From NCBI RefSeq assembly GCF_900454495.1, contig NZ_UGSI01000001.1:3782001-3846000 (forward strand): a stretch of 64,000 bases of DNA. The letters are read 5' to 3'. Below the pieces are notes generated by a model. It saw only the letters and a program-made list of their open reading frames with translations, made no database searches and was not told where the DNA came from. The DNA is from Paenibacillus macerans (lineage in GTDB: Bacteria > Bacillota > Bacilli > Paenibacillales > Paenibacillaceae). The position numbers and the translations under genes are program-made. Shown here one piece after another: positions 28,115 to 36,667 of this stretch (its first letter is position 1; each line of letters opens with the position of its first letter).

Positions 28115-28891
28115 TTAAATACAAGTAAAAGCACCGTCTATGACAAAATCGGCTCCCGTCGTAAAGCTGCTGGTGTCCCCGGCAAGATAAACGCAAATGG
28201 ACTGCAGTTCTTCCGGTTTCCCCATGCGCTTCAGCGGCGCAACGCTGTTCCATTGTTCGATCAACGGCTTTAGGCTCGGAGAGTTCAAGGTCAGCTCTGT
28301 TCCGATATATCCGGGGCTGATGCAGTTCACGCGCACATTTCTTGACGCCCATTCCACGGCCAGCGATTTGGTGAGCTGGATCACTCCCGCTTTGGAGGCG
28401 TTGTAGGAGCATTGCGGTTGCGGCACATTCACAATATGTCCCGACATCGAAGCCGTATTAATGATCGAACCGCCGCCTTGTTTTAACATGACCTTTCCGG
28501 CTGCCTGCGCGGTCAGAAATACCCCGGTCAGGTTGATGTCGATCACCTTTCTCCACTGGTCGTACGTCATATCCTCGGCCGGGACATTCAGGCAAATTCC
28601 GGCGTTGCAGAAGGCGACATCCAGACGCCCGAAAACGCTCAGCACTTCCCCGATCATGGCGTCCACCTCTTCGGGTTTGGTTACATCCGCCCGGATTGCA
28701 AACGCTTTAATTTTATGGCCTTGTTCAAGCTCCGCAGCGGTCTTTCTGGCCTCCGCGATATCCAGGTCCACAATCGCCACATCCGCTCCCGCTTCGGCAA
28801 AGGCGGTGGCCACGCTTTTACCGATTCCTCTTGCGCCGCCGGTAACGAAAATTTTCTTCCCGTCCAGTCTCATTTTTTCGATGATGCCCAT
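28115..28891 (-). CDS. SDR-family sugar alcohol dehydrogenase
   Basis: 258 residues of classical SDR type: cofactor loop TGGARGIG, NAG motif (FCNAGICLN), catalytic Ser in NTASMSG and YNASKAG (Tyr-x-x-x-Lys). Family members with this pattern oxidise polyols such as arabinitol or sorbitol, or reduce ketoses, with NAD(P). It is the first gene of the minus-strand operon with the FGGY kinase and GPH symporter, divergent from the ROK repressor. AGGAGG precedes the ATG. Confidence 0.9.
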   Translation of the reverse strand: MGIIEKMRLDGKKIFVTGGARGIGKSVATAFAEAGADVAIVDLDIAEARKTAAELEQGHKIKAFAIRADVTKPEEVDAMIGEVLSVFGRLDVAFCNAGICLNVPAEDMTYDQWRKVIDINLTGVFLTAQAAGKVMLKQGGGSIINTASMSGHIVNVPQPQCSYNASKAGVIQLTKSLAVEWASRNVRVNCISPGYIGTELTLNSPSLKPLIEQWNSVAPLKRMGKPEELQSICVYLAGDTSSFTTGADFVIDGAFTCI

Positions 28892-28931
28892 TTAGATACC
28901 CTCCTGTTCAATGAAGTTATTTTGTAAAATT

Positions 28932-28943
28932 ATTTTATAAAAT
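28932..28943. promoter_or_regulatory. Operator copy 1, SDR side of the ROK divergent region
   Basis: ATTTTATAAAAT is a perfect 12-bp palindrome 40 bp before the SDR start. A near copy lies just before the ROK gene, so the pair probably binds the ROK repressor. Confidence 0.5.
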
Positions 28944-29130
28944 ATGTTTATATAATATAGCCGTTTTTTATTGCCGTCAATATGCATAAGTTGGCTGAAC
29001 CTTATGACGAGTTGTAAATATCCTGCCCCCCCCCCTGCAAACACCCTGCAAATATCCCGCCAAAGTTGTTGCCGTATAAGCCGCTATGATATAGTTAAAC
29101 TAGGATTACATAAATCTTTTTTGCAAAAGT

Positions 29131-29142
29131 ATTTTATAAAAA
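29131..29142. promoter_or_regulatory. Operator copy 2, ROK side
   Basis: ATTTTATAAAAA shares 11 bp with the copy at 28932 (TTTTATAAAA core is palindromic) and lies 17 bp before the ROK start, consistent with autoregulation. Confidence 0.45.
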
Positions 29143-29158
29143 TATGAGGTAAGATTTC

Positions 29159-30283
29159 ATGGACCATAACACCGCAGTTAAAGATATAAAAAAGAACAAT
29201 TACTCGGCGATTTACCATCTCATTTATCAACATGGAAAACTTTCAAAACAGGAAATCGCCAACCAGCTTCATTTGAGCTTGCCGACCGTTACGCAAAATC
29301 TGGTGCGTTTGGAAGAGGAAAAACTGATCGAGAAAAGCGGGTTGTTTGAATCTTCCGTCGGCCGGCGCGCAGCCGCTTATGCCATATGCCCTCAAGCCCG
29401 AATTAGTATCGGCGTGGAAATTCAGAAAGAGTCCGTGCGGATCTTGGCGGTTGATTTGCTTGGCATCGTCTTTCGGCAAATGGAATTGCCGCTTGGCTAT
29501 GCCAACGGGGACCGTTATTACAAGGAGTTAAGCGATGCCGTGCAATCCTTCATCTCGTCTCTGGATGTGCCGGAAGATCGGGTGCTCGGCATCGGATTTG
29601 GCGTGCAAGCCTTAACCTCCGCCGACGGACAAAAAATCACATACGGTAAGATCTTGGATTGCACAGGACTGGAGATTGATGTGTTTGCGCGGCATCTCAA
29701 GTATCCTTGCATGTTTGTGCATGATGCCAAGGGAGCCGCGGCTGCAGAACTGTGGGTTAGAAATGACATTGGCGACGCGGTCTACCTGTCGATTGGGAGG
29801 CATCTCGGAGGCGCCATTATCATCAATGGCCAAATTGAGATGGGCAAAGAAGGACATAGCGGAACGGTGGAACATATGACGATTGAGCCAAACGGCGCTC
29901 CTTGTTACTGCGGCAAGAAGGGCTGTATGGAAACCCGCAGCTCGGTAAGCGCGCTGTTGGAAGAAGGGGAAACCTTGGATTCTTTCTTCCGCCAAGTACG
30001 TTCCGGGGTTTCTCCTTACGCGGAGCGATGGGATGCGTTTTTGGATTACCTGGCTTTTTCGATCAACAATATCCACCTGGTCATCAACCGGGAGTTTATT
30101 TTGGGCGGCCATATTTCTCCTTACTTAAAGCAGCAGGATATCGATATTTTGCATGAGAAAGTTGATGAAAGAACGGCGTTTCCCAGCCATGAACCATTTA
30201 TTCATATCAGCCGTTCCCCGGAAAACGGTGTGCCTATAGGCGCCGCGCTCCCCTATATTCAATCTTTTTTGAATTCGATTTAA
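29159..30283 (+). CDS. ROK-family transcriptional repressor (XylR/NagC type)
   Basis: 374 residues. The N-terminal winged HTH (GKLSKQEIANQLHLSLPTVTQNLVRL) is followed by the ROK sugar-kinase-like domain with the zinc motif CYCGKKGCMET. It is divergent from the SDR-kinase-symporter operon, and the shared region holds two near-identical ATTTTATAAAA palindromes, one by each start. It most likely represses that operon and itself, with the sugar or its phosphate as inducer. GAGGT lies 10 nt before the ATG. Confidence 0.92.
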   Translation: MDHNTAVKDIKKNNYSAIYHLIYQHGKLSKQEIANQLHLSLPTVTQNLVRLEEEKLIEKSGLFESSVGRRAAAYAICPQARISIGVEIQKESVRILAVDLLGIVFRQMELPLGYANGDRYYKELSDAVQSFISSLDVPEDRVLGIGFGVQALTSADGQKITYGKILDCTGLEIDVFARHLKYPCMFVHDAKGAAAAELWVRNDIGDAVYLSIGRHLGGAIIINGQIEMGKEGHSGTVEHMTIEPNGAPCYCGKKGCMETRSSVSALLEEGETLDSFFRQVRSGVSPYAERWDAFLDYLAFSINNIHLVINREFILGGHISPYLKQQDIDILHEKVDERTAFPSHEPFIHISRSPENGVPIGAALPYIQSFLNSI

Positions 30284-30303
30284 TACGTTCGCTGAGTATA
30301 CAA

Positions 30304-30341
30304 CCAAGGGCATCGGGATTTTTTAATCCCAATGCCCTTGG
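30304..30341. terminator. Bidirectional terminator
   Basis: CCAAGGGCATCGGGATT pairs with AATCCCAATGCCCTTGG (one mismatch) around TTTT. It lies between the ROK stop and the converging epimerase remnant. Confidence 0.85.
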
Positions 30342-30344
30342 TGT

Positions 30345-31082
30345 TTATTTATTCGGTGAGGCTATCGTTAGTTTCCCTTCGCTGCGCAGCCACTCCACCG
30401 TGTCAGCGATGGTTTCTTGAAACGGTCTTGTGCGGAAATCGAGCTCCTGCCGTGCTTTTTCGGAAGAGAACTGATTATTGCGGGTTAAGTTGTAGATTTC
30501 AAATTTCAAAGCCTCAAGATTGGCCCCGCCTTCGGATTGGGCGAAACGGTGTTGCGGCATGGCCTGCATCTGTTCCGGCGTCAAAATGGTCTCGACCCGC
30601 TTGGCACCGCTGGCTTCGCTGATCAGGTCGAACATCCGCCGCATCGCTACCATCTCATTGCTCAAAATGTACCCCTCACCTTTTCGCCCTTGCTCCGTGC
30701 AAGCGATTACGCCGTCCGCAAGATCGCGGACATCCACTGCGTTGAAGGAGCCTTCAACACCCACGGGCATTTGTTCTTGGCAATAACGGATCACAAAACT
30801 CGTGAATGGCCCGAAGGCGCTGTCGTCGGGTCCGGATATACCGGAAGGATAAATGATGGAGGCATCCAGATCTTTGCCGCGCACCGCTTCCAACACATAT
30901 TGCGTGGCGATGGCCTTGGTTTTTGCATAATAGCCGACCACCTGATCCGGGAAAAACACTTCCGGCTCCCGGATCACCTGACCGTGCGGCGCTTCAAGAA
31001 TGGCCCCGGTGGAGCTGACATACACCAATTTTTTCACCTGTTTGGTAGCGCACATGTCCACAATGTTTTTGGTTCCCGTCAC
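30345..31082 (-). pseudogene. NAD-dependent epimerase/dehydratase, N-terminally truncated
   Basis: The 245 residues correspond to the C-terminal three quarters of an extended SDR: TGTKNIVDMC, LVYVSSTGAI and YYAKTKAIAT (Tyr-x-x-x-Lys) are present. The N-terminal Rossmann segment with the GxxGxxG loop, about 70-80 residues, is absent. The frame extends upstream only about 30 codons before a stop, with no such motif. Without the NAD-binding loop the product should be inactive. No ribosome site is evident at the first ATG. Confidence 0.75.
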
Positions 31083-31250
31083 ATTGACGTCATATACTAT
31101 GTTAATCCCCTCTCCTATCCCGAAATCATTGTTGTTTTTATCTGCCCCCTACCTTACCGAGAATTTGTTTATGAATTACTTAAGAAATGTTTGAGAAATG
31201 CTAATAAACGAAAAATGTGAAAAGACAAAATTTCTATAGGAGGTCACCTT

Positions 31251-31445
31251 ATGAACGACAGTGAAAAAGCAGAAAACCAGCTCGAGCAGGCAAAGGCCAA
31301 AGACTCGACCAATGAAGGACGAACAAAGGCGTTTATGACGAAGGACGCGTGGAATCAAGACGGCAATCCCGCCGCGGCAGTTGACGAGTTTGGTCCGGAG
31401 ATGGAACAGGAGGACCCGCCTACACATAACGGGGGGCCGATGTAG
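31251..31445 (+). CDS. Small hydrophilic acidic protein, unknown
   Basis: 64 residues, highly charged and Gln/Glu/Asp-rich, with no hydrophobic core, probably disordered. A strong site AGGAGGT sits 9 nt before the ATG and a terminator follows within 30 bp, so it is a real single-gene unit. I do not recognise the family. The composition is reminiscent of small spore or stress proteins, but no diagnostic motif is visible. Confidence 0.7.
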   Translation: MNDSEKAENQLEQAKAKDSTNEGRTKAFMTKDAWNQDGNPAAAVDEFGPEMEQEDPPTHNGGPM

Positions 31446-31472
31446 ATTATGTTGCACTACATCTCAAGCACG

Positions 31473-31503
31473 AAAAAAGGGGCTTCCTCCCGCCCCCTTT
31501 TTC
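31473..31503 (+). terminator. Terminator of the small acidic gene
   Basis: AAAAAGGGGC and GCCCCCTTTTT form a stem with an 8-nt loop and a T tail, 27 bp after the stop. Confidence 0.8.
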
Positions 31504-31535
31504 ATTTGACCGATTTGCTTAAATGGTCCCCATAA

Positions 31536-31868
31536 TCAGTCTGCATCTGAGTTTGACGTATTCGATGTTGTCTCTGGTTTGTCGGACACGAAAAGAGGAT
31601 CGTTAAACAACGCAACAACAAGCTGTACGCCGTCGATCATCCCCTGCATGTACAAACGTTCATTTTCTAAAGCCCGCCTGAAGTGGTGTTTATCCTCCCA
31701 GTCCATAAACTCTGGCAGTTTCATTTTATCTATCCCAGGAAACATAGCATTAAAAGCTGTGCGTTCTTCGGCACGGAGTTTACACACATCAGGATGGCGT
31801 TCGATCCTGGCCGAAGCGTCGTCCACCCTCTGTTTTATCGCGTCTTGAAACCAAAGTGGAAATGGCAT
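31536..31868 (-). CDS. Conserved hypothetical, phage-like small protein
   Basis: 110 residues; the start is supported by AGGAGG 9 nt upstream. Features are RIERHPDVCKLRAEERTAF and a helical stretch with ENERLYMQGMIDGVQLV, followed by a Ser/Thr/Asn-rich tail. Proteins of this kind turn up in mobile regions of Bacillota, and this stretch is AT-richer than the sugar regions. No function is known to me. Confidence 0.65.
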   Translation of the reverse strand: MPFPLWFQDAIKQRVDDASARIERHPDVCKLRAEERTAFNAMFPGIDKMKLPEFMDWEDKHHFRRALENERLYMQGMIDGVQLVVALFNDPLFVSDKPETTSNTSNSDAD

Positions 31869-32010
31869 CGCGCTTAACCTCCTATGAAAATGGTTTTCCC
31901 GATAAGTCCATTATCAGCCTGTTATACTAACCACACCAGATAAGGTTTACAACAAAATGTAAACTTTTCACAAATGAAGCGGCGATATTTTCTTGTGTAG
32001 TGTATAAAAA

Positions 32011-32032
32011 AAACGCCGGGGCTACCGACGTT
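32011..32032 (-). terminator. Terminator after the truncated toxin gene, with DoxX-gene remnant
   Basis: Minus-strand AACGTCGGTAGCCCCGGCGTT folds as a stem-loop followed by a run of eight T. The same sequence, with small changes, ends the DoxX gene at 33651. Just upstream, 32038-32065 matches about 28 bp of the DoxX coding sequence (33928-33957), so this is a leftover of a second DoxX copy. Confidence 0.7.
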
Positions 32033-32078
32033 CCTATGCCAATGGTTACAATATGATGTTCGAGCCACATTAAACTTT

Positions 32079-32315
32079 TTATAAGCGGGATGGATTGTGA
32101 ACCTTCAATAACTGAGTTTCTTGTTTATATTGTAGAAAAACCAGTTGAGTCTGTGTAATGCTCTGCTTAGCAAACTCAATTGCACGGTTCTTTAAAAAAT
32201 ATTCTACGTCTTGTCCTTTTGGACATGAAAAATCAGAGAGGATTTGTTTTGTTTTCTCCTCTCCTAGTTGCTTAATCATATCAAGCAAGGGGATTTCTAA
32301 GAAGCCCTTGACCAA
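32079..32315 (-). pseudogene. GNAT-type toxin-like gene, truncated
   Basis: 78 residues resembling the first half of plasmid-type GNAT acetyltransferases: LSDFSCPKGQDVEYFLKNRAIEFAKQ then QTQLVFLQYK. Full proteins of this kind are about 170-190 residues and have the acetyl-CoA loop after this point, which is missing here. The last residues (KVHNPSRL) look like read-through after the break. It starts 2 nt after the small upstream gene, the usual antitoxin-toxin layout. Likely inactive. Confidence 0.6.
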
Positions 32316-32317
32316 TG

Positions 32318-32485
32318 TTACTTAAAGATCTCCTTAATCTTCTCTCCTCGGATTTCTTTATGCGCTTTAGAGTAAGAAACTTCTTGGGAGCATTTACCGT
32401 CAGCATTTTCAAGCGCAGAAATCAACTGTTGGCTCGCTTTTTTGTCCCTGATAACAATGTCTTTTGTTATGCTACTTGTAGCCAT
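32318..32485 (-). CDS. Small antitoxin-like protein
   Basis: 55 residues from the ATG at 32485, which has a very strong AAGGAGGT site. A longer reading to 32650 lacks one. The protein begins MATSSITKDIVIRDKKASQQL, a pattern seen in short proteins placed before GNAT-like genes, and has a Lys-rich C terminus. With only 2 nt to the next gene it looks like the antitoxin of a toxin-antitoxin pair whose toxin is truncated. The role is inferred from layout only. Confidence 0.55.
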   Translation of the reverse strand: MATSSITKDIVIRDKKASQQLISALENADGKCSQEVSYSKAHKEIRGEKIKEIFK

Positions 32486-32786
32486 ACCGTTGACCTCCTT
32501 TCTGCCGCTAATATTATATGCAACTTCCCTTGCTTTATGTACCTTATTATAACTTTTGTGCCCAAAATGGCAACGAAATTCGCAATTTGTTGGATTATTT
32601 TTCAAAAATACTATAAGATCGATTTCAGGCATAATTTTCAAATAAAACAAGACGAATCATTCATTCTAGTCTTATCATACCTCTTTTTGTCATTTATTGG
32701 TTGACAGATAACGGCCTTGTATGGGACAAAAAACCGCCAGCTAAAAAACGCCCTCAACTTTAAGCACTGAAAGGACGCTTCATATG

Positions 32787-33524
32787 CTATTCTTTTGGTT
32801 TAAAGTCCGGAAAGAAATAAGCCACCATGGCCGCATACCGGTCCTGTGCCGATAAACACGTATCGATTAGATACCCTCTTTCTACCTGAAACTCCTTTAA
32901 TCCCCGATAATAAAAAAGCTTATACTCGTGATCAATAATGAAAGGCATGATATCATGCTTCAGGCATTCTTTGAACATAATTATCCTGCCCACCCGGCCG
33001 TTCCCATCCTGAAAAGGATGAATGCTTTCAAACTTATGATGAAACTCTATAATATCCTGGGCGGTAACCTGCTTTATTTGGTGATAAGCAGCAAGCAGCT
33101 TTTTGATTTCACCTTCAACTTTTCCCGGTGCTGTCGTCTTGCTATCCCCAACTACGTTGGGTCGCGTTCTGTAATCTCCAACACGAAACCACTCTTTTTT
33201 TTCATCCGAGGTATTTCTCTTTAGGAGACGGTGAAACTCTTTGATCATTTCGTCAGATAAATCCTCCGCTGCATGGTCCAACATATAATCAAAGCAGGTA
33301 AAATGATTTACCGTTTCAATAATATCATCAACGTTTGCCGCTTCTTCCTGCTCCATATGAATAGTATTGGTTTCAAAAATATACCGTGTCTGATCCTCGG
33401 AAAGCCGGCTTCCTTCAATACGATTGGAATTATAGGCAAGCTTAATCTGGGTCTGATGGTACAGGCCTCCCTTTAAGTGCATCTCTTTTTCTTCCTGCAA
33501 CAGTTTAAGCAATCTATGTTCCAT
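32787..33524 (-). CDS. Fic family protein
   Basis: About 245 residues. The core motif HPFQDGNGR (residues about 169-177) is complete, including the catalytic His. An N-terminal SNRIEGS segment fits the inhibitory (S/T)xxxE(G/N) helix that blocks ATP in class II Fic proteins. Fic enzymes usually transfer AMP to target proteins. ATG at 33524 has AAGGAG 8 nt upstream; the GTG at 33530 is too close to it. No clear partner gene; target unknown. Confidence 0.92.
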   Translation of the reverse strand: MEHRLLKLLQEEKEMHLKGGLYHQTQIKLAYNSNRIEGSRLSEDQTRYIFETNTIHMEQEEAANVDDIIETVNHFTCFDYMLDHAAEDLSDEMIKEFHRLLKRNTSDEKKEWFRVGDYRTRPNVVGDSKTTAPGKVEGEIKKLLAAYHQIKQVTAQDIIEFHHKFESIHPFQDGNGRVGRIIMFKECLKHDIMPFIIDHEYKLFYYRGLKEFQVERGYLIDTCLSAQDRYAAMVAYFFPDFKPKE

Positions 33525-33650
33525 AGGCACCGCTCCTTTCCTCTCATATTATTAATATAAATTAATACTGTAGCATATTTCTATTCTTTATCTTAATTAC
33601 TTTTAAAAGTATTCCCCTGATTACATCCCCATATCCTGTCAAAAAAAGAA

Positions 33651-33670
33651 CACCGGGGTTACCGACGTTT
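33651..33670 (-). terminator. Terminator of DoxX gene
   Basis: Minus-strand AACGTCGGTAACCCCGGTGTT is followed by CTTTTTTT. Near-identical to the hairpin at 32011. Confidence 0.65.
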
Positions 33671-33710
33671 CTTTCAATCTCCACTTCTCCGCTAACTCCC
33701 ACCTAATCAA

Positions 33711-34094
33711 TTACCAAAACAAGCGGCGAACCTTATCGTTTCGCAGCCACAGTCCTCCCCAGGCAAGAATCGCCATATAAACCGCAAACAGCGTATGCGA
33801 AAACAAGGGAGCGTCCACGCGAATTTGCGTGGCGACCACACCGCCGTAAAAAGCGGTCAGCAGTACCGCACCCAGGACGGCCGTCCTCGGAATGGCGTAC
33901 AGCACGGTAGAGAGAAGCGCGAGGATGCCAATGGTTACGATATGATGCTCGGCAAACCCGAGCGTCAGCGTGCCCTCCACAACGACGGCCGGCTTAAAAA
34001 GCTTGGATATGCCGTCGAACAACATAAACAAAATGACAATACCGCTCATAATTCGCCCCGTCCAGAGACGGCCTTTGGATATTTTTTCGGTCAT
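33711..34094 (-). CDS. DoxX-like membrane protein
   Basis: 127 residues with four predicted spans. The start GRIMSGIVILFMLFDGISKLF and the pattern GILALLSTVLYAIPRTAVLGAVLLTAFYGG-type middle match DoxX-like proteins. These small membrane proteins are tied to redox or detoxification functions in a few cases but are mostly uncharacterised. It is monocistronic with a terminator. Confidence 0.85.
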   Translation of the reverse strand: MTEKISKGRLWTGRIMSGIVILFMLFDGISKLFKPAVVVEGTLTLGFAEHHIVTIGILALLSTVLYAIPRTAVLGAVLLTAFYGGVVATQIRVDAPLFSHTLFAVYMAILAWGGLWLRNDKVRRLFW

Positions 34095-34204
34095 CGTTCA
34101 TCCACCTCGATCATGAATTTACACGTATCATAGCATGAACGACGATCCTTCGTTTCTTATGGATTGCCATCTTTTTGAGCCGCTGCCCTTCTGCATTCTC
34201 CAGC

Positions 34205-34528
34205 TCATTCCGAACGCTGCGCTAACTTCGCAAACGCTTCGCTGATGTTTTTCATTCGATCTTCCACTTTTTTCGCCGCCGCATCCAAAGTATAGCCATC
34301 ATCCAAGAGCTCCTTGATTAAAAGAACTTTTTTCACGTTCAAATAATCATATTTTCGCGTGGTCCCCTCGGTTTCTTTTGATGAATGGATGATCCCTTTT
34401 TCTTCCCAGTACCTTATTTGTCTGGTGGGAACGCCTGAAATTTCAGATACTTCACCTATCCCGACAACCAATTTGCCCAATAAATCGAAATCCAAAAGGA
34501 TATTTTTAAGCTCTTCGTTCGAGTTCAT
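34205..34528 (-). CDS. MerR-family transcriptional regulator
   Basis: 107 residues. A winged HTH (VGIGEVSEISGVPTRQIRYWEEKGII) is followed by a short dimerisation helix and no metal-binding tail. It is divergent from the tautomerase/MFS operon, and a perfect dyad at 34625 overlaps that promoter, as for MerR activators. The effector is unknown, likely a small molecule exported or modified by the operon. Confidence 0.88.
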   Translation of the reverse strand: MNSNEELKNILLDFDLLGKLVVGIGEVSEISGVPTRQIRYWEEKGIIHSSKETEGTTRKYDYLNVKKVLLIKELLDDGYTLDAAAKKVEDRMKNISEAFAKLAQRSE

Positions 34529-34615
34529 GTCATCACCTTCAATGAAAATAATGAAAATATTGCTTTGAAGATATTTTACCTCAAATGACGATCAGCTACA
34601 AATTTTAGTTTTATA

Positions 34616-34643
34616 TTGACATTGATTGTAATTTAGTTACAAT
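34616..34643 (+). promoter_or_regulatory. Promoter and MerR dyad for tautomerase operon
   Basis: TTGACA at 34616-34621 and TACAAT at 34638-34643 are separated by 16 bp. The dyad ATTGTAA-TTTAG-TTACAAT (34625-34643) is perfect and overlaps the spacer and -10. Confidence 0.6.
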
Positions 34644-34696
34644 GAATGTTGTGATTATACGTTTGTCGCAAATCAATTACTAAGGAGATGTTATTT

Positions 34697-34933
34697 ATGC
34701 CTATTATCAATGTAGACTGCTGGGAAGGTTTTAATGAGCAACAAAAAAAGGAATGGATTAAGGCACTAACCGATGCTACTGTAAATCTTTTTAACCTGCC
34801 TCCCGATAAGGTTTTGGTGATCCTGCGGGAAACGCCGTTGACCAATTGGGGGCAAGCCGGAGCAATCGCCGCTGACCCTGAATTTTTGGAAAAAAGCCGC
34901 ATCACGGACATTTCACAGCAACGAAGCGAATAA
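34697..34933 (+). CDS. 4-oxalocrotonate tautomerase-like protein
   Basis: 78 residues from ATG at 34697 (AAGGAG 9 nt upstream). Processing of Met1 leaves the catalytic Pro1 (PIINVDCWEGF), which the in-frame ATG at 34688 would bury, so the later start is right. It has the beta-alpha-beta fold pattern, with LFNLPPDKVLVILRE. It probably isomerises an unsaturated keto acid or similar small compound. First gene of the MerR-controlled operon, followed by an MFS transporter 50 bp on. Confidence 0.85.
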   Translation: MPIINVDCWEGFNEQQKKEWIKALTDATVNLFNLPPDKVLVILRETPLTNWGQAGAIAADPEFLEKSRITDISQQRSE

Positions 34934-34983
34934 CCTGGAGGATTATTCCGGAGGGTGGTTTTGCAATTAAGGAGGACCTCTCA

Positions 34984-36189
34984 TTGACACAGCTTGTTGA
35001 AAAAATTCATGCAAAATCGGATCAATACAACTACTCTCTGATAACGGCCATACTGACTTGGTGCGGTTTGGCGGTTGTATCGAGCCTTTACATCACGATT
35101 CCTTTGGTCTCCATCTTTGCGGATGCGTTTCATGCAGCACCGTCGCAATCATCCTGGGTAAGCAGCTCTTTCTCGTTCACCTACGCCATCGGTTTTCTTT
35201 TCTTTGGGACATTATCGGAAAAGTACGGAAGAAGACAAACGATGCTTTACGGTTTGGTCGCTTTATGCCTGTTATCTCCTTTGCTTGGACTTGTCCACAG
35301 CCTGCCGGGGCTGATCCTGCTCCGAGCCGTTCAAGGCTTTGCCGCCGCATCGTTTGGTCCCGTTGTCCTTGCTTATATCGTGGAACTGTATCCGATTGAA
35401 AAAAGAGTGACAACCATTGGTTTTGTCAGTACAGGTTTCTTGATGGCAGGCATTATCGGCCAGGTTTTCAGCAGTATGATCAGCATAAATCTTGGCTGGT
35501 CCTATGTTTTTTATATTTTGGGGGGAATCTATTTGCTGTCGGCTATTTTGTTCGGGGGCTTGGTTCCAAGAGGAGAAGTCAAAAAGAATCAAGTAAGCAT
35601 GGGGAGTACATTCCGACAGATCCGGGCTGTATTTTCGAATACATCGCTGTTGTTTTGCTACCTCGTAACGATCACGCTTCTTTTTTCTTTTGTGGGAATG
35701 TACAGCACGCTGGGAAATTATTTAAGCCAAACTCCCTTTGCCTTAAGCAGCAACCAAATTCTATTGGTGCGGGCCGCCGGAATTGTCGGGATGTTAGCAT
35801 CTCCGTTTGCCGGGCGGTTAGCCGGTAAATTTGGCGCCAAACGTGTTTTACAAGGCGGGCTGCTCTTAGCGACAGCGGGTCTCGTCATCATTGGAATCAG
35901 CTCCAATCTCCCGATTCTGATTGGTATGAGCATCGTTTTTGTTACGGGTATAGCGATTTCCGTACCTACCCTGATCACGTTAATCGGAAGCATCGCAGGT
36001 GAAGCGAGAGTGATCGGCGTTACTCTATACACTTTCATATTGTTTATTGGCGCTACTCTTGGGCCCATCGCCGCAATGAACCTGATGAAGTTCGGAAGTT
36101 TTATCCTAACTTTTGAGGTATTGGCATTCATCATAGGCAGCGGATTGCTGGCTTCGTTTCTGGTTAAAGCAAATGGTAATTCAAAGTGA
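34984..36189 (+). CDS. MFS transporter (YnfM/Bcr-like)
   Basis: 401 residues from a TTG start with AAGGAGG 8 nt upstream; twelve predicted spans. The loop after span 2 reads GTLSEKYGRRQTMLYG (MFS motif A) and a second copy AGRLAGKFGAKRVLQGG occurs between spans 8 and 9. This is a small-molecule exporter or importer of the drug/aromatic-compound type. It is cotranscribed with the tautomerase and overlaps the next gene by 17 bp. Confidence 0.9.
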   Translation: MTQLVEKIHAKSDQYNYSLITAILTWCGLAVVSSLYITIPLVSIFADAFHAAPSQSSWVSSSFSFTYAIGFLFFGTLSEKYGRRQTMLYGLVALCLLSPLLGLVHSLPGLILLRAVQGFAAASFGPVVLAYIVELYPIEKRVTTIGFVSTGFLMAGIIGQVFSSMISINLGWSYVFYILGGIYLLSAILFGGLVPRGEVKKNQVSMGSTFRQIRAVFSNTSLLFCYLVTITLLFSFVGMYSTLGNYLSQTPFALSSNQILLVRAAGIVGMLASPFAGRLAGKFGAKRVLQGGLLLATAGLVIIGISSNLPILIGMSIVFVTGIAISVPTLITLIGSIAGEARVIGVTLYTFILFIGATLGPIAAMNLMKFGSFILTFEVLAFIIGSGLLASFLVKANGNSK

Positions 36190-36658
36190 TACAAGTCCAA
36201 GGAAGGAAAAGAGCAAACCAAATATTTCGCATGAGGTAACGATTCCGGACGGATATGTCCTGAAAACTGTTCAAGGCCAAAAGCAAAACGCTGAAGATGT
36301 CTGGTGGTTCCGCTATGAAAAAGCATCCGGCGCAAACCATGGTCCGGGAGGCGAACATTTTTCATTTGTTATAACAAAAAGCAGCAATAAACTCCTGGGG
36401 TTTACTTGGATGGATAAAACTTTGGCGGAGGGAGAACTTCCAACGAAAGAAGCTGCCAAAGCAAGCGCACAACAATTTTTAGGCATGCTTGAGCCGGGCC
36501 TATTTGCAAAATTGGATAACTTATGGATCGACAAACATGATGAAAGCACCCTAGTAAAAAACGGAAAAGCCATTACCTTTGAACAAGAAATCAAATGGGT
36601 CAACGGTAGAGTTACCGAGAAGTGGCTGCATGATAGTTGGGTTAGAGACAGATCATAA
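36173..36658 (+). CDS. Hypothetical protein, YcdB/PepSY-like pattern
   Basis: 161 residues, soluble, no signal peptide. Notable are WWFRYEKASGANHGPGGEHFSF and ITKSSNKLLGFTWMDKTL, a beta-rich pattern similar to YcdB/PepSY-like repeat domains, which are usually extracellular. The start lies inside the MFS gene (17-bp overlap) with only a weak ribosome site, so it may be translationally coupled or be a fragment of a longer ancestor. Function unknown. Confidence 0.5.
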   Translation: MVIQSDTSPRKEKSKPNISHEVTIPDGYVLKTVQGQKQNAEDVWWFRYEKASGANHGPGGEHFSFVITKSSNKLLGFTWMDKTLAEGELPTKEAAKASAQQFLGMLEPGLFAKLDNLWIDKHDESTLVKNGKAITFEQEIKWVNGRVTEKWLHDSWVRDRS

Positions 36659-36667
36659 CATTAAAAA

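Noticed and set aside
29027..29036. Run of C residues before the ROK gene, considered as a phase-variation tract
   Set aside because: It is more than 120 bp before the start, outside the likely promoter, and single-base runs of this length in a spacer are not enough evidence.
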